Made by a program: the position numbers and the translations under genes
Notes under the pieces: model-generated
The model's database searches: none
What the model was told of the DNA's origin: nothing
The model's input: the letters and a program-made list of their open reading frames with translations, nothing else
Shown here: piece by piece, positions 7,894-15,784 of the stretch
Layout: each line of letters begins with the position of its first letter
How positions within the stretch are numbered: position 1 is the first letter of the stretch
Assembly (NCBI GenBank): GCA_944390745.1
Contig: CALXQK010000020.1
Span: 1-64,000, forward strand
Direction: 5' to 3'
DNA length: 64,000 nucleotides
Source: an uncultured Duodenibacillus sp.
GTDB taxonomy: Bacteria; Pseudomonadota; Gammaproteobacteria; Burkholderiales; Burkholderiaceae_F

Positions 7894-8928
7894 ATGACGC
7901 AGACAATGAATCGCCGCGACTTCGGCAAGCTCGTTTTTGGTTCCGCCCTCATGATGGCCACGGGCGGCAATGTGCTTTTCGCCCAGGAGGGCAAGACCGC
8001 CATCTGCTACAACGTTCCGGCCGAATGGGCGGGCTGGGGCAGCATGCTTCGCCTCATCGCCAAGGAGACCGGCATCAACGTTCCCATTGACAACAAGAAT
8101 TCGGGCCAGTCGGTCTCGCAGGTGATCGCCGAGGCGAAGAACCCCGTGGCCGACGCCATGTATCTGGGCATTTCCTTTGCCATCAACGCCAAGAAGGCGG
8201 GCATCATCGAGCCCTACAAGGGCAAGGGCTGGCAGTCGGTTCCCGACAACCTGAAGGACCCCGAAGGCTACTGGGTTTCGATTCACGCCGGCACCGTGGG
8301 CTTCATGGTCAACACTGAGGCGCTGGGCGACGTGCCCGTTCCCACGGGCTGGAAGGATCTGCTCGATCCGAAGTACGACGGCATGGTGGGCTTTCTTGAT
8401 CCGTCTTCAGCCTTTGTCGGCTACGCCTGCGCCGTGGCGGCCAACCAGGCTCTGGGCGGCACGCTCGACAACTTTGCGCCGGGCATCGACTTCTACAAGA
8501 AGCTGCTTGAAAACCACCCGATCATCCCCAAGCAGACGGCCTATGCGCGCTGCCTCTCGGGCGAAATTCCGATTCTCTTTGACTATGACTTCGACGCCTA
8601 CCGCGCCAAGTACACCGACAAGGCTCCGATTGAGTTCGTGATCCCCAGCGAGGGCACGATCCAGGTGCCGTACGTCATGACGCTCGTGAAGAACGCGCCG
8701 CACCGCGCCAACGGCGAGGCGGTGATCGACTTTGTGCTGAGCGAAAAGGGCCAGCAGTTCTGGGCCGAGAACTTCCTGCGTCCGGTGCTCGGCGACATCC
8801 CCGCCTCGGTGAAGGACAAGTTCCTGCCCGACGAGCAGTACAAGCGCGCCATCGGCATCGACTATGCGCGCATGGCCGACGTGCAGCAGGCTTTCGGCGA
8901 GGCCTACCTCAAGGCGACCAAGGCCTGA
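7894..8928 (+). CDS. ABC transporter periplasmic substrate-binding protein
   Basis: 344 residues. The N-terminus MTQTMNRRDFGKLVFGSALMMATGGNVLFAQEG is a twin-arginine type signal (RRDF) ending near AQE. The mature part is a type II binding protein of the iron/spermidine/2-aminoethylphosphonate group (SBP_bac_6/8-like), with segments such as GTVGFMVNTEALG and PTGWKDLLDPKY. The start at 7894 follows a GCAGAGAAG leader; a second ATG at 7906 would also keep the signal. It heads an operon with two permeases, an ATPase and a GpdQ-like phosphodiesterase. That suggests an organophosphate or phosphonate substrate; the ligand cannot be read from sequence. Confidence 0.75.
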   Translation: MTQTMNRRDFGKLVFGSALMMATGGNVLFAQEGKTAICYNVPAEWAGWGSMLRLIAKETGINVPIDNKNSGQSVSQVIAEAKNPVADAMYLGISFAINAKKAGIIEPYKGKGWQSVPDNLKDPEGYWVSIHAGTVGFMVNTEALGDVPVPTGWKDLLDPKYDGMVGFLDPSSAFVGYACAVAANQALGGTLDNFAPGIDFYKKLLENHPIIPKQTAYARCLSGEIPILFDYDFDAYRAKYTDKAPIEFVIPSEGTIQVPYVMTLVKNAPHRANGEAVIDFVLSEKGQQFWAENFLRPVLGDIPASVKDKFLPDEQYKRAIGIDYARMADVQQAFGEAYLKATKA

Positions 8929-8974
8929 TGGGGAACGCTGGATCGTTCGCGGAAAGTGAGGCGCTGAATTCGCC

Positions 8975-9790
8975 ATGAAATCTCGTTTGACCTGGCTGTA
9001 CCTCGTGCCGGCCCTGGCCGTGCTGGCAGCCTTCTTCGTGCTCCCGGTGGTGCGCCTCATCCCCGCGTCGGTCTCCTCCGACTCGGGCCTGGCGCTCTAT
9101 CTGGAGATCATCACCAACCCGCGCTACAGCACGAGCGTCGTCTCGACCGTGGTGCTCTCGCTGTTCGTCACCGCCGCGAGCATCTTCATCGGGGGACTGG
9201 CGGGGCTCTTTCTGGAGCGCCACCGCTTCCCGGGGCGCGACGCGGTGGTGGGCCTCATCACGCTGCCCTTGTCCTTTCCGGGCGTTGTGGTGGGCTTCAT
9301 GATCATCATGCTCGGCGGCCGCAACGGCCTGATCGGGGCCTTCACGCAGGCCGCGGGCGCCGGCAAGCTCGTCTTTGCCTACGGCATGGCCGGCCTCTTT
9401 CTCGGGTACCTCTACTTCTCGATTCCGCGCGTGGTGACCACGGTCATGGCCGCGGCCAAAAAGATGGATCCGATGTACGAGGAGGCCGCGCGCACGCTCG
9501 GGGCCTCGTCCTTTCGAATTCTCAAGGACGTGACGCTGCCGGCGCTTGCGCCCGCGCTCTTTTCAACCGGGGCGCTGTGCTTTGCCACCTCGATGGGCGC
9601 CTTCGGCACGGCCTTTACGCTTGCCACCGACATCAACGTGCTGCCGATCACGATTTACACGGAGTTCACGCTCTCGGCGAACATCGCCTCGGCGGCCATG
9701 CTCGCGGTGGTGCTCGGCCTCATCACCTGGGTGATGCTCGTGGCCGCGCGCTGGTTCTCGGGGGCGGGAGCCTCGGGAGTCGCCGCCTGA
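8975..9790 (+). CDS. ABC transporter permease (first subunit)
   Basis: 271 residues with about six membrane segments, a BPD_transp_1 inner-membrane permease. The cytoplasmic coupling loop is seen as EEAARTLGASSFRILKDVTLP, the EAA motif that contacts the ATPase. It follows the binding protein by 46 bases and precedes the second permease by 16, consistent with a heterodimeric channel of the PotB/PhnU type. Confidence 0.85.
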   Translation: MKSRLTWLYLVPALAVLAAFFVLPVVRLIPASVSSDSGLALYLEIITNPRYSTSVVSTVVLSLFVTAASIFIGGLAGLFLERHRFPGRDAVVGLITLPLSFPGVVVGFMIIMLGGRNGLIGAFTQAAGAGKLVFAYGMAGLFLGYLYFSIPRVVTTVMAAAKKMDPMYEEAARTLGASSFRILKDVTLPALAPALFSTGALCFATSMGAFGTAFTLATDINVLPITIYTEFTLSANIASAAMLAVVLGLITWVMLVAARWFSGAGASGVAA

Positions 9791-9806
9791 GTCCGGAGAA
9801 GTCGAC

Positions 9807-10619
9807 ATGAAGAAAAATTTCAACGGGGCGGTCTGCTTTGAGGCCGTCCTCACGGGGCTCACGGTTCTCTTTCTGATGATTCCCGTCGTGCAGATGGTGA
9901 TCACGGCCTTTACCGTGAACTCCTTTCGCGGCATCAAGTCGGGCTTTACCACGGCCTGGCTTGTGAAGGTGCTCGAGCTTTACGGCGACACCATTGTGCG
10001 AAGCCTCGCGCTGGCGCTCATGGCGCTTGTGGTGTGCGTCATCATCGGCGTGCCTGCGGCCTGGATTCTGGTGCGCGAGCAGCGCTCGAAGTGGGCGGGC
10101 TTTGTTGAGGAGGCCTTCATTCTGCCGCTGTCCATGCCGGGACTTGCGGTGGGCCTGGGCATTCTCCTGATCTGGGGCGGCTTTTCGTACTTTCGGCAGA
10201 GCATTCTCTTTCTGCTTGCCGGGCACGTGATGTTCTGCCTGCCCTTCATGGTGCGCTCGGTGACGGCCGTGCTGCGCGTCGAGCCGCTCAAGCAGTATGA
10301 GGAGGCCTCGGCGACGCTGGGCGCCTCGCCCTGGACGACCTTCAGGCGCGTGGTGATTCCCGTGGCGATGCCGGGGATTCTCGCCGGCGCCCTGATGGTG
10401 GTGACGGTGTCGCTGGGCGAATTCAACATCAGCTGGATGCTGCAGACGCCGTACACCAAGACGCTTCCGGTGGGGCTTGCCGACAGCTACGCCTCGATGC
10501 GCCTTGAGGTGGGAAGCGCCTATACCTTCATCTTCTTTGTGATCCTCGTGCCGCTGCTGACGCTCATGCAAAAGCTCCCCGAGCGTCTGGCGCGCCGCCG
10601 CGCCGCCAAGCGCGCCTGA
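9807..10619 (+). CDS. ABC transporter permease (second subunit)
   Basis: 270 residues with six predicted membrane segments and the EAA loop EEASATLGASPWTTFRRVVIP. It is the PotC/PhnV-type partner of the preceding permease. It ends about 67 bases before the ATPase gene; the gap contains a strong stem-loop. Confidence 0.85.
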   Translation: MKKNFNGAVCFEAVLTGLTVLFLMIPVVQMVITAFTVNSFRGIKSGFTTAWLVKVLELYGDTIVRSLALALMALVVCVIIGVPAAWILVREQRSKWAGFVEEAFILPLSMPGLAVGLGILLIWGGFSYFRQSILFLLAGHVMFCLPFMVRSVTAVLRVEPLKQYEEASATLGASPWTTFRRVVIPVAMPGILAGALMVVTVSLGEFNISWMLQTPYTKTLPVGLADSYASMRLEVGSAYTFIFFVILVPLLTLMQKLPERLARRRAAKRA

Positions 10620-10631
10620 TCAAAAAACGAC

Positions 10632-10667
10632 GCGCGCGCCGCTGCGGCTGACGCGGCGGGCGCGCGC
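10632..10667 (+). other. Stable stem-loop inside the ABC operon
   Basis: GCGCGCGCC (10632-10640) pairs with GGCGCGCGC (10659-10667). No T-run follows, so it is probably not a terminator. It may protect the permease mRNA end or slow ribosome loading on the ATPase gene, which has only a weak ribosome site. Confidence 0.5.
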
Positions 10668-10686
10668 AAACCGACTGCAAAGACAA

Positions 10687-11817
10687 ATGCAAAACGATCT
10701 CAATGCCGGACAGGCATCCGTTTCGATTGAACTCAAGAACGTGAGCAAGCACTACGGCCAGACGCTGGTGCTGCAGCCCTTTTCGCTCACCATGGAGCCC
10801 GGCTGCCGAACCGTGCTGCTCGGACCCTCGGGATGCGGCAAGACGACGCTGCTGCGCATGATTGCCGGTCTTGAAACGCCCGATCCGGGCTCGGAAATCT
10901 GGATCGGCGGCAAAAACGTCACCGACGTGCCCGCGGAAAAGCGCCAGATCGGCTTCATGTTCCAGGCCTATGCGCTGTTTCCCAACATGACCGTGGCCGA
11001 GAACGTGGCCTATGGGCTGACGGTGCGCCGCGCCGACGCCGGGGAAATCAAGAAGACCGTCGCGCGCATGCTCGAGCTCGTCAATCTCGAGCCCTATGCC
11101 GACCGGCCCGTGCAGGCGCTCTCCGGCGGCCAGCGCCAGCGCGTGGCTCTCGCCCGAGCCCTGGCGATTCGCCCGCGCGTGCTGCTGCTCGATGAGCCGC
11201 TCACCGCGCTTGACGCGCTGCTGCGCCACAAGGTGCGCGAGGAGCTTGCGGTGATTCTCAAGCGCCTGGGCATCACCGCCGTCATCGTGACGCACGACCA
11301 GGACGAGGCCATGGTGCTCGGCGACCGGATCGTCGTAATGCAGGGCGGCGTGGTGCATCAGGCCGACACGCCGCAGAACGTCTGGGACAATCCGGCCACG
11401 GACTTTGTGGCGGGCTTTGTTGGAAACAGCAACAAGCTCAAGGGAACGCTCGCCGGCGGCATGCTTGAAATCGACGGCGGACGCATTGCGCTTGGGTCGC
11501 TCTCGCCCACGAGCCGCGAGCGGCTTGCCGGACTCGGCAGCGCCGCCGTGCGCGCCTTCGTGCGCCCGGAGGCCGCCGAGGTGCTGCCGCGCGAGGCTGC
11601 CGCCGGCAGGGACGACTCGGTTCTGAAGGTGCCCGTCATCGTGCGCGACTTTCACTTCATGGGCAGCTTCGTGTCGATCTCCGTCGAACTCAAGAGCCAC
11701 GCCAAGCTCATCAAGGTGCACATGTCCGAGGTCCCGGCGGGGCTTGCCGCCGGAGCCGAGGCCGTGATGACGATTCCGGGCGAAAACCTCATGGTGTTTG
11801 AGGACGCCTCAAGGTAG
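10687..11817 (+). CDS. ABC transporter ATP-binding protein
   Basis: 376 residues. Walker A is GPSGCGKTT, the Q-loop region is GFMFQAYALFP, the signature is LSGGQRQRVALARAL, Walker B is VLLLDEPLTALD, and the switch His is in VTHDQDEA. The C-terminal 130 residues form a TOBE-like regulatory domain (FVRPEAAEVLPREAA region), as in PotA/FbpC/PhnT-type importers. It would energise the two upstream permeases. The ATG at 10687 has only a weak purine-rich leader (AAAGACAA). Confidence 0.9.
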   Translation: MQNDLNAGQASVSIELKNVSKHYGQTLVLQPFSLTMEPGCRTVLLGPSGCGKTTLLRMIAGLETPDPGSEIWIGGKNVTDVPAEKRQIGFMFQAYALFPNMTVAENVAYGLTVRRADAGEIKKTVARMLELVNLEPYADRPVQALSGGQRQRVALARALAIRPRVLLLDEPLTALDALLRHKVREELAVILKRLGITAVIVTHDQDEAMVLGDRIVVMQGGVVHQADTPQNVWDNPATDFVAGFVGNSNKLKGTLAGGMLEIDGGRIALGSLSPTSRERLAGLGSAAVRAFVRPEAAEVLPREAAAGRDDSVLKVPVIVRDFHFMGSFVSISVELKSHAKLIKVHMSEVPAGLAAGAEAVMTIPGENLMVFEDASR

Positions 11818-11949
11818 TCTGGACAGGGCCGCGGCCCCCTTGCGGGGACTGCGACCGGATCAAGCAAAAAGACAGATTGAAAAAGCAAGGGCGCGGGCGG
11901 CGGCAGACGTCCCCGGGGCGTCTCGTCCCCGCGCCGGATGAAGGTAATC

Positions 11950-12771
11950 ATGACCATTCTTCATATTTCGGATTTGCATGTTGAACCGGTGGGAAAGCTT
12001 GCGTACGTCCGCGCCAACACGGCGCGGCGCATGATTGAGCTCACCGAGTGGCTGCGCACGCACGAGGAGACCTACGACGCCATCGTGGTGACGGGCGACT
12101 TGAGCTGCGACGGCAACATCGACGCCTATCACCTGATTGACGCGATCTTTCGCTCGCTCACGCGTCCGTGCTACATGGTGCCGGGCAACCACGACCGCAG
12201 AAAGCCCTTTCTTGAGTGCCTCTCGCACTTCTGCCCCGGATACTTCAGCCCGGAGAACCTGAGCTACTCGGTCGATCTGCCCGAGGCGCGGCTCTTCATG
12301 CTCGATACGCTGCAGCCCGGCAAGCACTGGGGCGCGGTGCCCGAGCCCGTGCTCGACTGGCTTGAGGCCGAGCTCAGGGAAACGAAAAAGCCCTCGCTCG
12401 TCTTCTGCCACCACACGCCCGTCAAGCCCGGCATGGGCTACATGGACGAGCCCTTCGGCGGGGCCGAGCGGCTCATCGACATGCTCTCGCGCCAGCCCGA
12501 CGTGCGGCTGTGCACCGGACACCTGCACCGGCCCGTGGCGACGCTTGCCCAGAACAAGGTGGTCGTCGTCACCGCCCCCTCGGTGTCGCTGCAGATGAAG
12601 CTCGACCTTACGCCGACCGGAGGCGACGAGTTCGTCTTCGAGACGCCGGGCTACGCGCTGCATAAGTTCCTTGAGGACGGCTGGGTGACGCACTTCGGGC
12701 AGTTCCCGTTCCCGAGCGACTTCTCCGGTCCCTGGCCCTTTACCAACACGATCAACCCGACCGACGACTGA
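11950..12771 (+). CDS. GpdQ/CpdA-like metallophosphodiesterase
   Basis: 273 residues, nearly the length of Enterobacter GpdQ (274, from memory). The five metal-binding blocks of class III phosphodiesterases are present in order: SDLHVE, GDLS, GNHD, CHHTP and GHLHR. These hold a dinuclear metal centre that cleaves phosphodiesters such as glycerophosphodiesters or cyclic nucleotides. The start at 11950 has AAGG five bases upstream; an ATG at 11938 is less likely. It has no signal peptide, so it acts in the cytoplasm. It is last in the ABC operon, which suggests it cleaves the imported compound. A perfect terminator follows. Confidence 0.8.
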   Translation: MTILHISDLHVEPVGKLAYVRANTARRMIELTEWLRTHEETYDAIVVTGDLSCDGNIDAYHLIDAIFRSLTRPCYMVPGNHDRRKPFLECLSHFCPGYFSPENLSYSVDLPEARLFMLDTLQPGKHWGAVPEPVLDWLEAELRETKKPSLVFCHHTPVKPGMGYMDEPFGGAERLIDMLSRQPDVRLCTGHLHRPVATLAQNKVVVVTAPSVSLQMKLDLTPTGGDEFVFETPGYALHKFLEDGWVTHFGQFPFPSDFSGPWPFTNTINPTDD

Positions 12772-12811
12772 CGCCTGTCGGTCCGGCGACGCGGCGCTGC
12801 GGCGCGCCCCG

Positions 12812-12868
12812 AGGCGGCGGTCTTTCCCCAAACCCATGCGTTCGGGAAAGACCGCCGCCTTGTCTTTG
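12812..12868 (+). terminator. Terminator with a perfect 17-bp stem
   Basis: Bases 12812-12828 pair without mismatch with 12844-12860 (AGGCGGCGGTCTTTCCC and its complement), followed by TTGTCTTT. It closes the ABC/phosphodiesterase operon before argF. Confidence 0.8.
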
Positions 12869-13022
12869 GACAAGCCCCGCCCGGCCCCGGGCGAGGCTTT
12901 CTCCGCGTGGGGGCGCCAGCCCTTGCGGCGCCGGGCTGCAGGCTAAAATACGATCGTTTGCGCGCGCTGCGGCGCGCCGCACCTATTGCCAATTGTTTGT
13001 TTGACAACCCGAGAAGACAACC

Positions 13023-13937
13023 ATGACCATCCGCCATTTTCTGAAGCTTGCCGACTTCTCGGCCGACGAGCTCAACCACATGCTTGAGCGTGCGCTCTGG
13101 ATCAAGAAACAGCAGAAGGCGGGCACGCCCTACCGCCCCTTTGAGGGCAAGGTGCTGCTGATGATCTTTGAAAAGGCGAGCACCCGCACGCGCGTCTCCT
13201 TTGAGTCGGGCTTTTATCAGATGGGCGGCAGCGTCATCCACCTGTCGAGCCAGGGCTCGCAGCTCGGGCGCTCCGAGTCGATCGAGGACACGGCCCGCGT
13301 CGTGAGCCGCATGGTGGATCTGGTGATGATCCGCACCTTCGGGCAGGACCGCCTTGAGGCCTTTGCCGACAACAGCGTCGTGCCCGTGATCAACGGCCTC
13401 ACCAACGAGTACCACCCCGTGCAGATCATGACCGACATCATGACCTTCATGGAAAAGAAGGGCTCCATTGCTGGCCGCACGGTCTGCTGGGTGGGCGACG
13501 CCAACAACATGAGCTACTCCTGGCTTGAGGCGGCAAAGATTCTGGGCTTTCACGTCAACCTCGCCATTCCCGAGGGCTACCCCATTGACAAGTCGCTCAT
13601 TCCCGCGGGCGAGGACTACTACACGGTCTATCGCGACCCGGTTGAGGCCGCCCGCGGCGCTGATCTCGTCACCACCGACGTCTGGACGTCGATGGGCTAC
13701 GAGGCTGAAAACGAAAAGCGCCGCCGCGACTTCGCCGGCTACTGCGTCGACGACAGGGTCATGGCCGCCGCCAACCCCGGGGCGCTCTTCATGCACTGCC
13801 TGCCCGCGCACCGCGGCGAGGAGGTGAGCGCCTCCGTGATCGACGGTCCGCAGTCGGTGGTCTTTGATGAGGCCGAAAACCGCCTGCACGCGCAAAAGGG
13901 CGTGATGGAGTTCTGCCTTCTGGGCTGGGTGGACTAG
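13023..13937 (+). CDS. argF: Ornithine carbamoyltransferase
   Basis: 304 residues, the normal length. It converts carbamoyl phosphate and ornithine to citrulline in arginine synthesis. The carbamoyl-phosphate motif STRTR and the ornithine-binding [11 protein letters not shown] are intact. The usual HPCQ or HPTQ reads HPVQ (NEYHPVQIM), a mild change at a variable position. It stands alone between two terminators (12812-12868 and 13957-14000), so it is probably monocistronic. The start is the ATG after GAGAAGACAACC. Confidence 0.95.
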   Translation: MTIRHFLKLADFSADELNHMLERALWIKKQQKAGTPYRPFEGKVLLMIFEKASTRTRVSFESGFYQMGGSVIHLSSQGSQLGRSESIEDTARVVSRMVDLVMIRTFGQDRLEAFADNSVVPVINGLTNEYHPVQIMTDIMTFMEKKGSIAGRTVCWVGDANNMSYSWLEAAKILGFHVNLAIPEGYPIDKSLIPAGEDYYTVYRDPVEAARGADLVTTDVWTSMGYEAENEKRRRDFAGYCVDDRVMAAANPGALFMHCLPAHRGEEVSASVIDGPQSVVFDEAENRLHAQKGVMEFCLLGWVD

Positions 13938-13956
13938 GGTTCGCCAGGTCCGGCAT

Positions 13957-14000
13957 CCGCAGGCCGGGGCTTGCGCAAGCGCCCGCCTGCGGCCTTTTTT
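13957..14000 (+). terminator. Terminator after argF
   Basis: CCGCAGGC (13957-13964) pairs with GCCTGCGG (13985-13992), and a T6 run follows at 13995-14000. Confidence 0.75.
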
Positions 14001-14023
14001 CTCTTGTTTCTGGAATTTGCCTC

Positions 14024-15052
14024 ATGTGCGCAGCTCCCCGCCGAAAGCCGCAGACCGCCTTTGTTGTTGAAGGAAGGCCCGCTGCGCGCCCTGCCGCAGA
14101 AGCTTCCGGCGGCAAGGCCCCTGGGTCTGGTCAGCCGCGGTCAGTCTCCGGAGGGCGCGGCGGGCTGTCGAAGTCGGCGCGCGCGCGCCGCGGCGGGATT
14201 TCCGGGAGGGCTCCCGGAAATGGTCCCGGAAAAGGCTTCGGAAAAGGTTTCGGAAAGGGCTTCGGGAATGGAGCCGCCGCCGCGCGCAGGGATGCTGAGC
14301 CCGGGGCGCCCGTGCGGCTTTCGAGGCGCATGAGCGAGCTTGGGATTGCCAGCCGGCGCGAGGCCGATGAGTGGATTGCGGCGGGCTGGGTGCTCGTTGA
14401 CGGCCGTCCGGCCGAGCTCGGGCAGAAGGTGGGGCCGCAGGCGCGCATCGAGGTGCTGCCCGCGGCGCGCGAGCGGCAGCAGCGGCAGGTCACGATTCTT
14501 CTCAACAAGCCTGTGGGCTACGTGAGCGGACAGGCCGAGGACGGCTATGAGCCCGCACGCGTGCTGGTGCGGCCGGAAAATCGCTGGGCGGCGGACAAAA
14601 GCCCGCGGCGCTTTGACCGCGGGCAGCTCAAGAGCCTCGTGCCCGCCGGGCGGCTTGACATCGATTCCGTGGGCCTGCTGGTGCTCACGCAGGACGGGCG
14701 CGTGGCGCGCGAGATCATCGGCGAGCAGAGCACGGTCGACAAGGAGTACATCGTGCGCGTGGCCAATGCCGACGGGTCAATGCCGCCTGAGATCACGCCC
14801 GAGCGGCTGTCGCGGCTGCGGTTCGGGCTGGTGCTCGACGGCAGACCGCTCCTGAGGGCCGGCATCGAGCAGATCAACGAAAGCGAGATTCGCTTTACGC
14901 TGCACGAGGGCCGAAAGCGCCAGATTCGCCGCATGTGCGAGGCGGTGGGCCTCAAGGTGGTGCGTCTCAAGCGCGTGCGCATCGGCGGCGTGCGGCTCGG
15001 CGCCCTGCCGCCCGGCAAGTGGCGCTACCTTGGAGAGGATGAAGCCTTTTGA
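14024..15052 (+). CDS. RluB/RluF-family ribosomal large-subunit pseudouridine synthase
   Basis: 342 residues. Residues 1-95 are a low-complexity basic, glycine-rich extension containing three GKGF units. An S4 RNA-binding domain follows ([20 protein letters not shown]). The synthase domain carries the catalytic Asp in [18 protein letters not shown] and ends with [15 protein letters not shown], which is closest to RluF (U2604 of 23S rRNA) by my reading. The extension resembles the basic tails of betaproteobacterial RluB proteins and could bind RNA. The start at 14024 is the first ATG after the argF terminator, but a start inside the extension cannot be excluded. Confidence 0.8.
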   Translation: MCAAPRRKPQTAFVVEGRPAARPAAEASGGKAPGSGQPRSVSGGRGGLSKSARARRGGISGRAPGNGPGKGFGKGFGKGFGNGAAAARRDAEPGAPVRLSRRMSELGIASRREADEWIAAGWVLVDGRPAELGQKVGPQARIEVLPAARERQQRQVTILLNKPVGYVSGQAEDGYEPARVLVRPENRWAADKSPRRFDRGQLKSLVPAGRLDIDSVGLLVLTQDGRVAREIIGEQSTVDKEYIVRVANADGSMPPEITPERLSRLRFGLVLDGRPLLRAGIEQINESEIRFTLHEGRKRQIRRMCEAVGLKVVRLKRVRIGGVRLGALPPGKWRYLGEDEAF

Positions 15053-15093
15053 GAGCTTCGCCGCAAGTTCCGTTGCGGCGCGCAGCCGTTCAA

Positions 15094-15127
15094 GTCCCCG
15101 GTTCCTGGTAAGGGCCGGGGATTTTTT
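15094..15127 (+). terminator. Terminator after the pseudouridine synthase
   Basis: TCCCCGG pairs with CCGGGGA around a 13-base loop, followed by T6 at 15122-15127. Confidence 0.7.
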
Positions 15128-15784
15128 CGTCCGGCGCCCTTGAAATGATGCCGGGTTCCGGCCCGGCAGGCGGCGCGCAAGCTCTGTCTGCCGGGGTGTC
15201 GGCTCCCCGTTTCATTGGGGACGGCTCCGAAGTCCTGGAGACTTGCACCCTCTCGATGAGCTGCGCGGGCAAGGCCTGCTTCAGGACGCTCTTTTGAGAC
15301 TCCTTCATCATTCGAAAGCCTTTCGCTCAAACCGTCGAACAGATGCTTGAGAATCCTGTGAAGGCTCTCCTTGCGCGCATTCGACGCCGGCTTGTGCGCT
15401 TTTGCCAGGCGCCTGCGGGCTTTCCCATGCCGAGGCGCATCCCTTCTCGTCGAGCGAAAGCTTCATGGCCCTGCGGCCGCCGGACTCGATCGCCAGGTCC
15501 TCAAGACCGGGTTCGATGCCGACGACTTCATCCTTGAATGTCGAAACATCCCCGTGCCGCCGTTTCTCCCTGCCTCGCAAGGGCGAGGGTTTCCGGCGGC
15601 CTTTGGCTGACGATGATCCGGGTTTCTACTGAAGGCGGAGTTGCCTTTTCCTTTCTTGCAAAATCCCCTCCTGCGCTTGGTATTTATGTCTATCCAGGGC
15701 TCGGGCCGGTGGAGATCGGCTTGATTAAACTCAGAGTCGGCAGCAGCGGTTGTTTGTCTTCTTTTTTTGATCGGAGAATCGAGT
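15128..15784. other. Intergenic region holding only the TnpB remnant
   Basis: Apart from the TnpB fragment no intact gene is seen. The right part (15640-15784) is less GC-rich and must contain the promoter of the FMN/FAD reductase. I could not pick convincing -35/-10 boxes there. Confidence 0.4.
15310..15590 (-). pseudogene. Degenerate TnpB (IS200/IS605 family) remnant
   Basis: In one minus frame (up to 15580) the sequence reads DEVVGIEPGLEDLAIESGG, matching the RuvC-I block of TnpB (V-G-I-D-x-G-L-x-x-x-A). After about 15441 a different frame continues with DAPRHGKARRRLAKAHKP and ARKESLHRILKHL, matching the downstream basic region of TnpB. The catalytic Asp reads Glu, a frameshift joins the parts, and the C-terminal RuvC-II, zinc ribbon and RuvC-III are missing. 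No TnpA is adjacent. The call is by memory of family motifs. Confidence 0.5.

Noticed and set aside
13023..13937. HPVQ instead of HPCQ/HPTQ in ornithine carbamoyltransferase as sign of altered function
   Set aside because: The Cys position varies in the family and all other catalytic motifs are intact, so I treat it as a neutral change.
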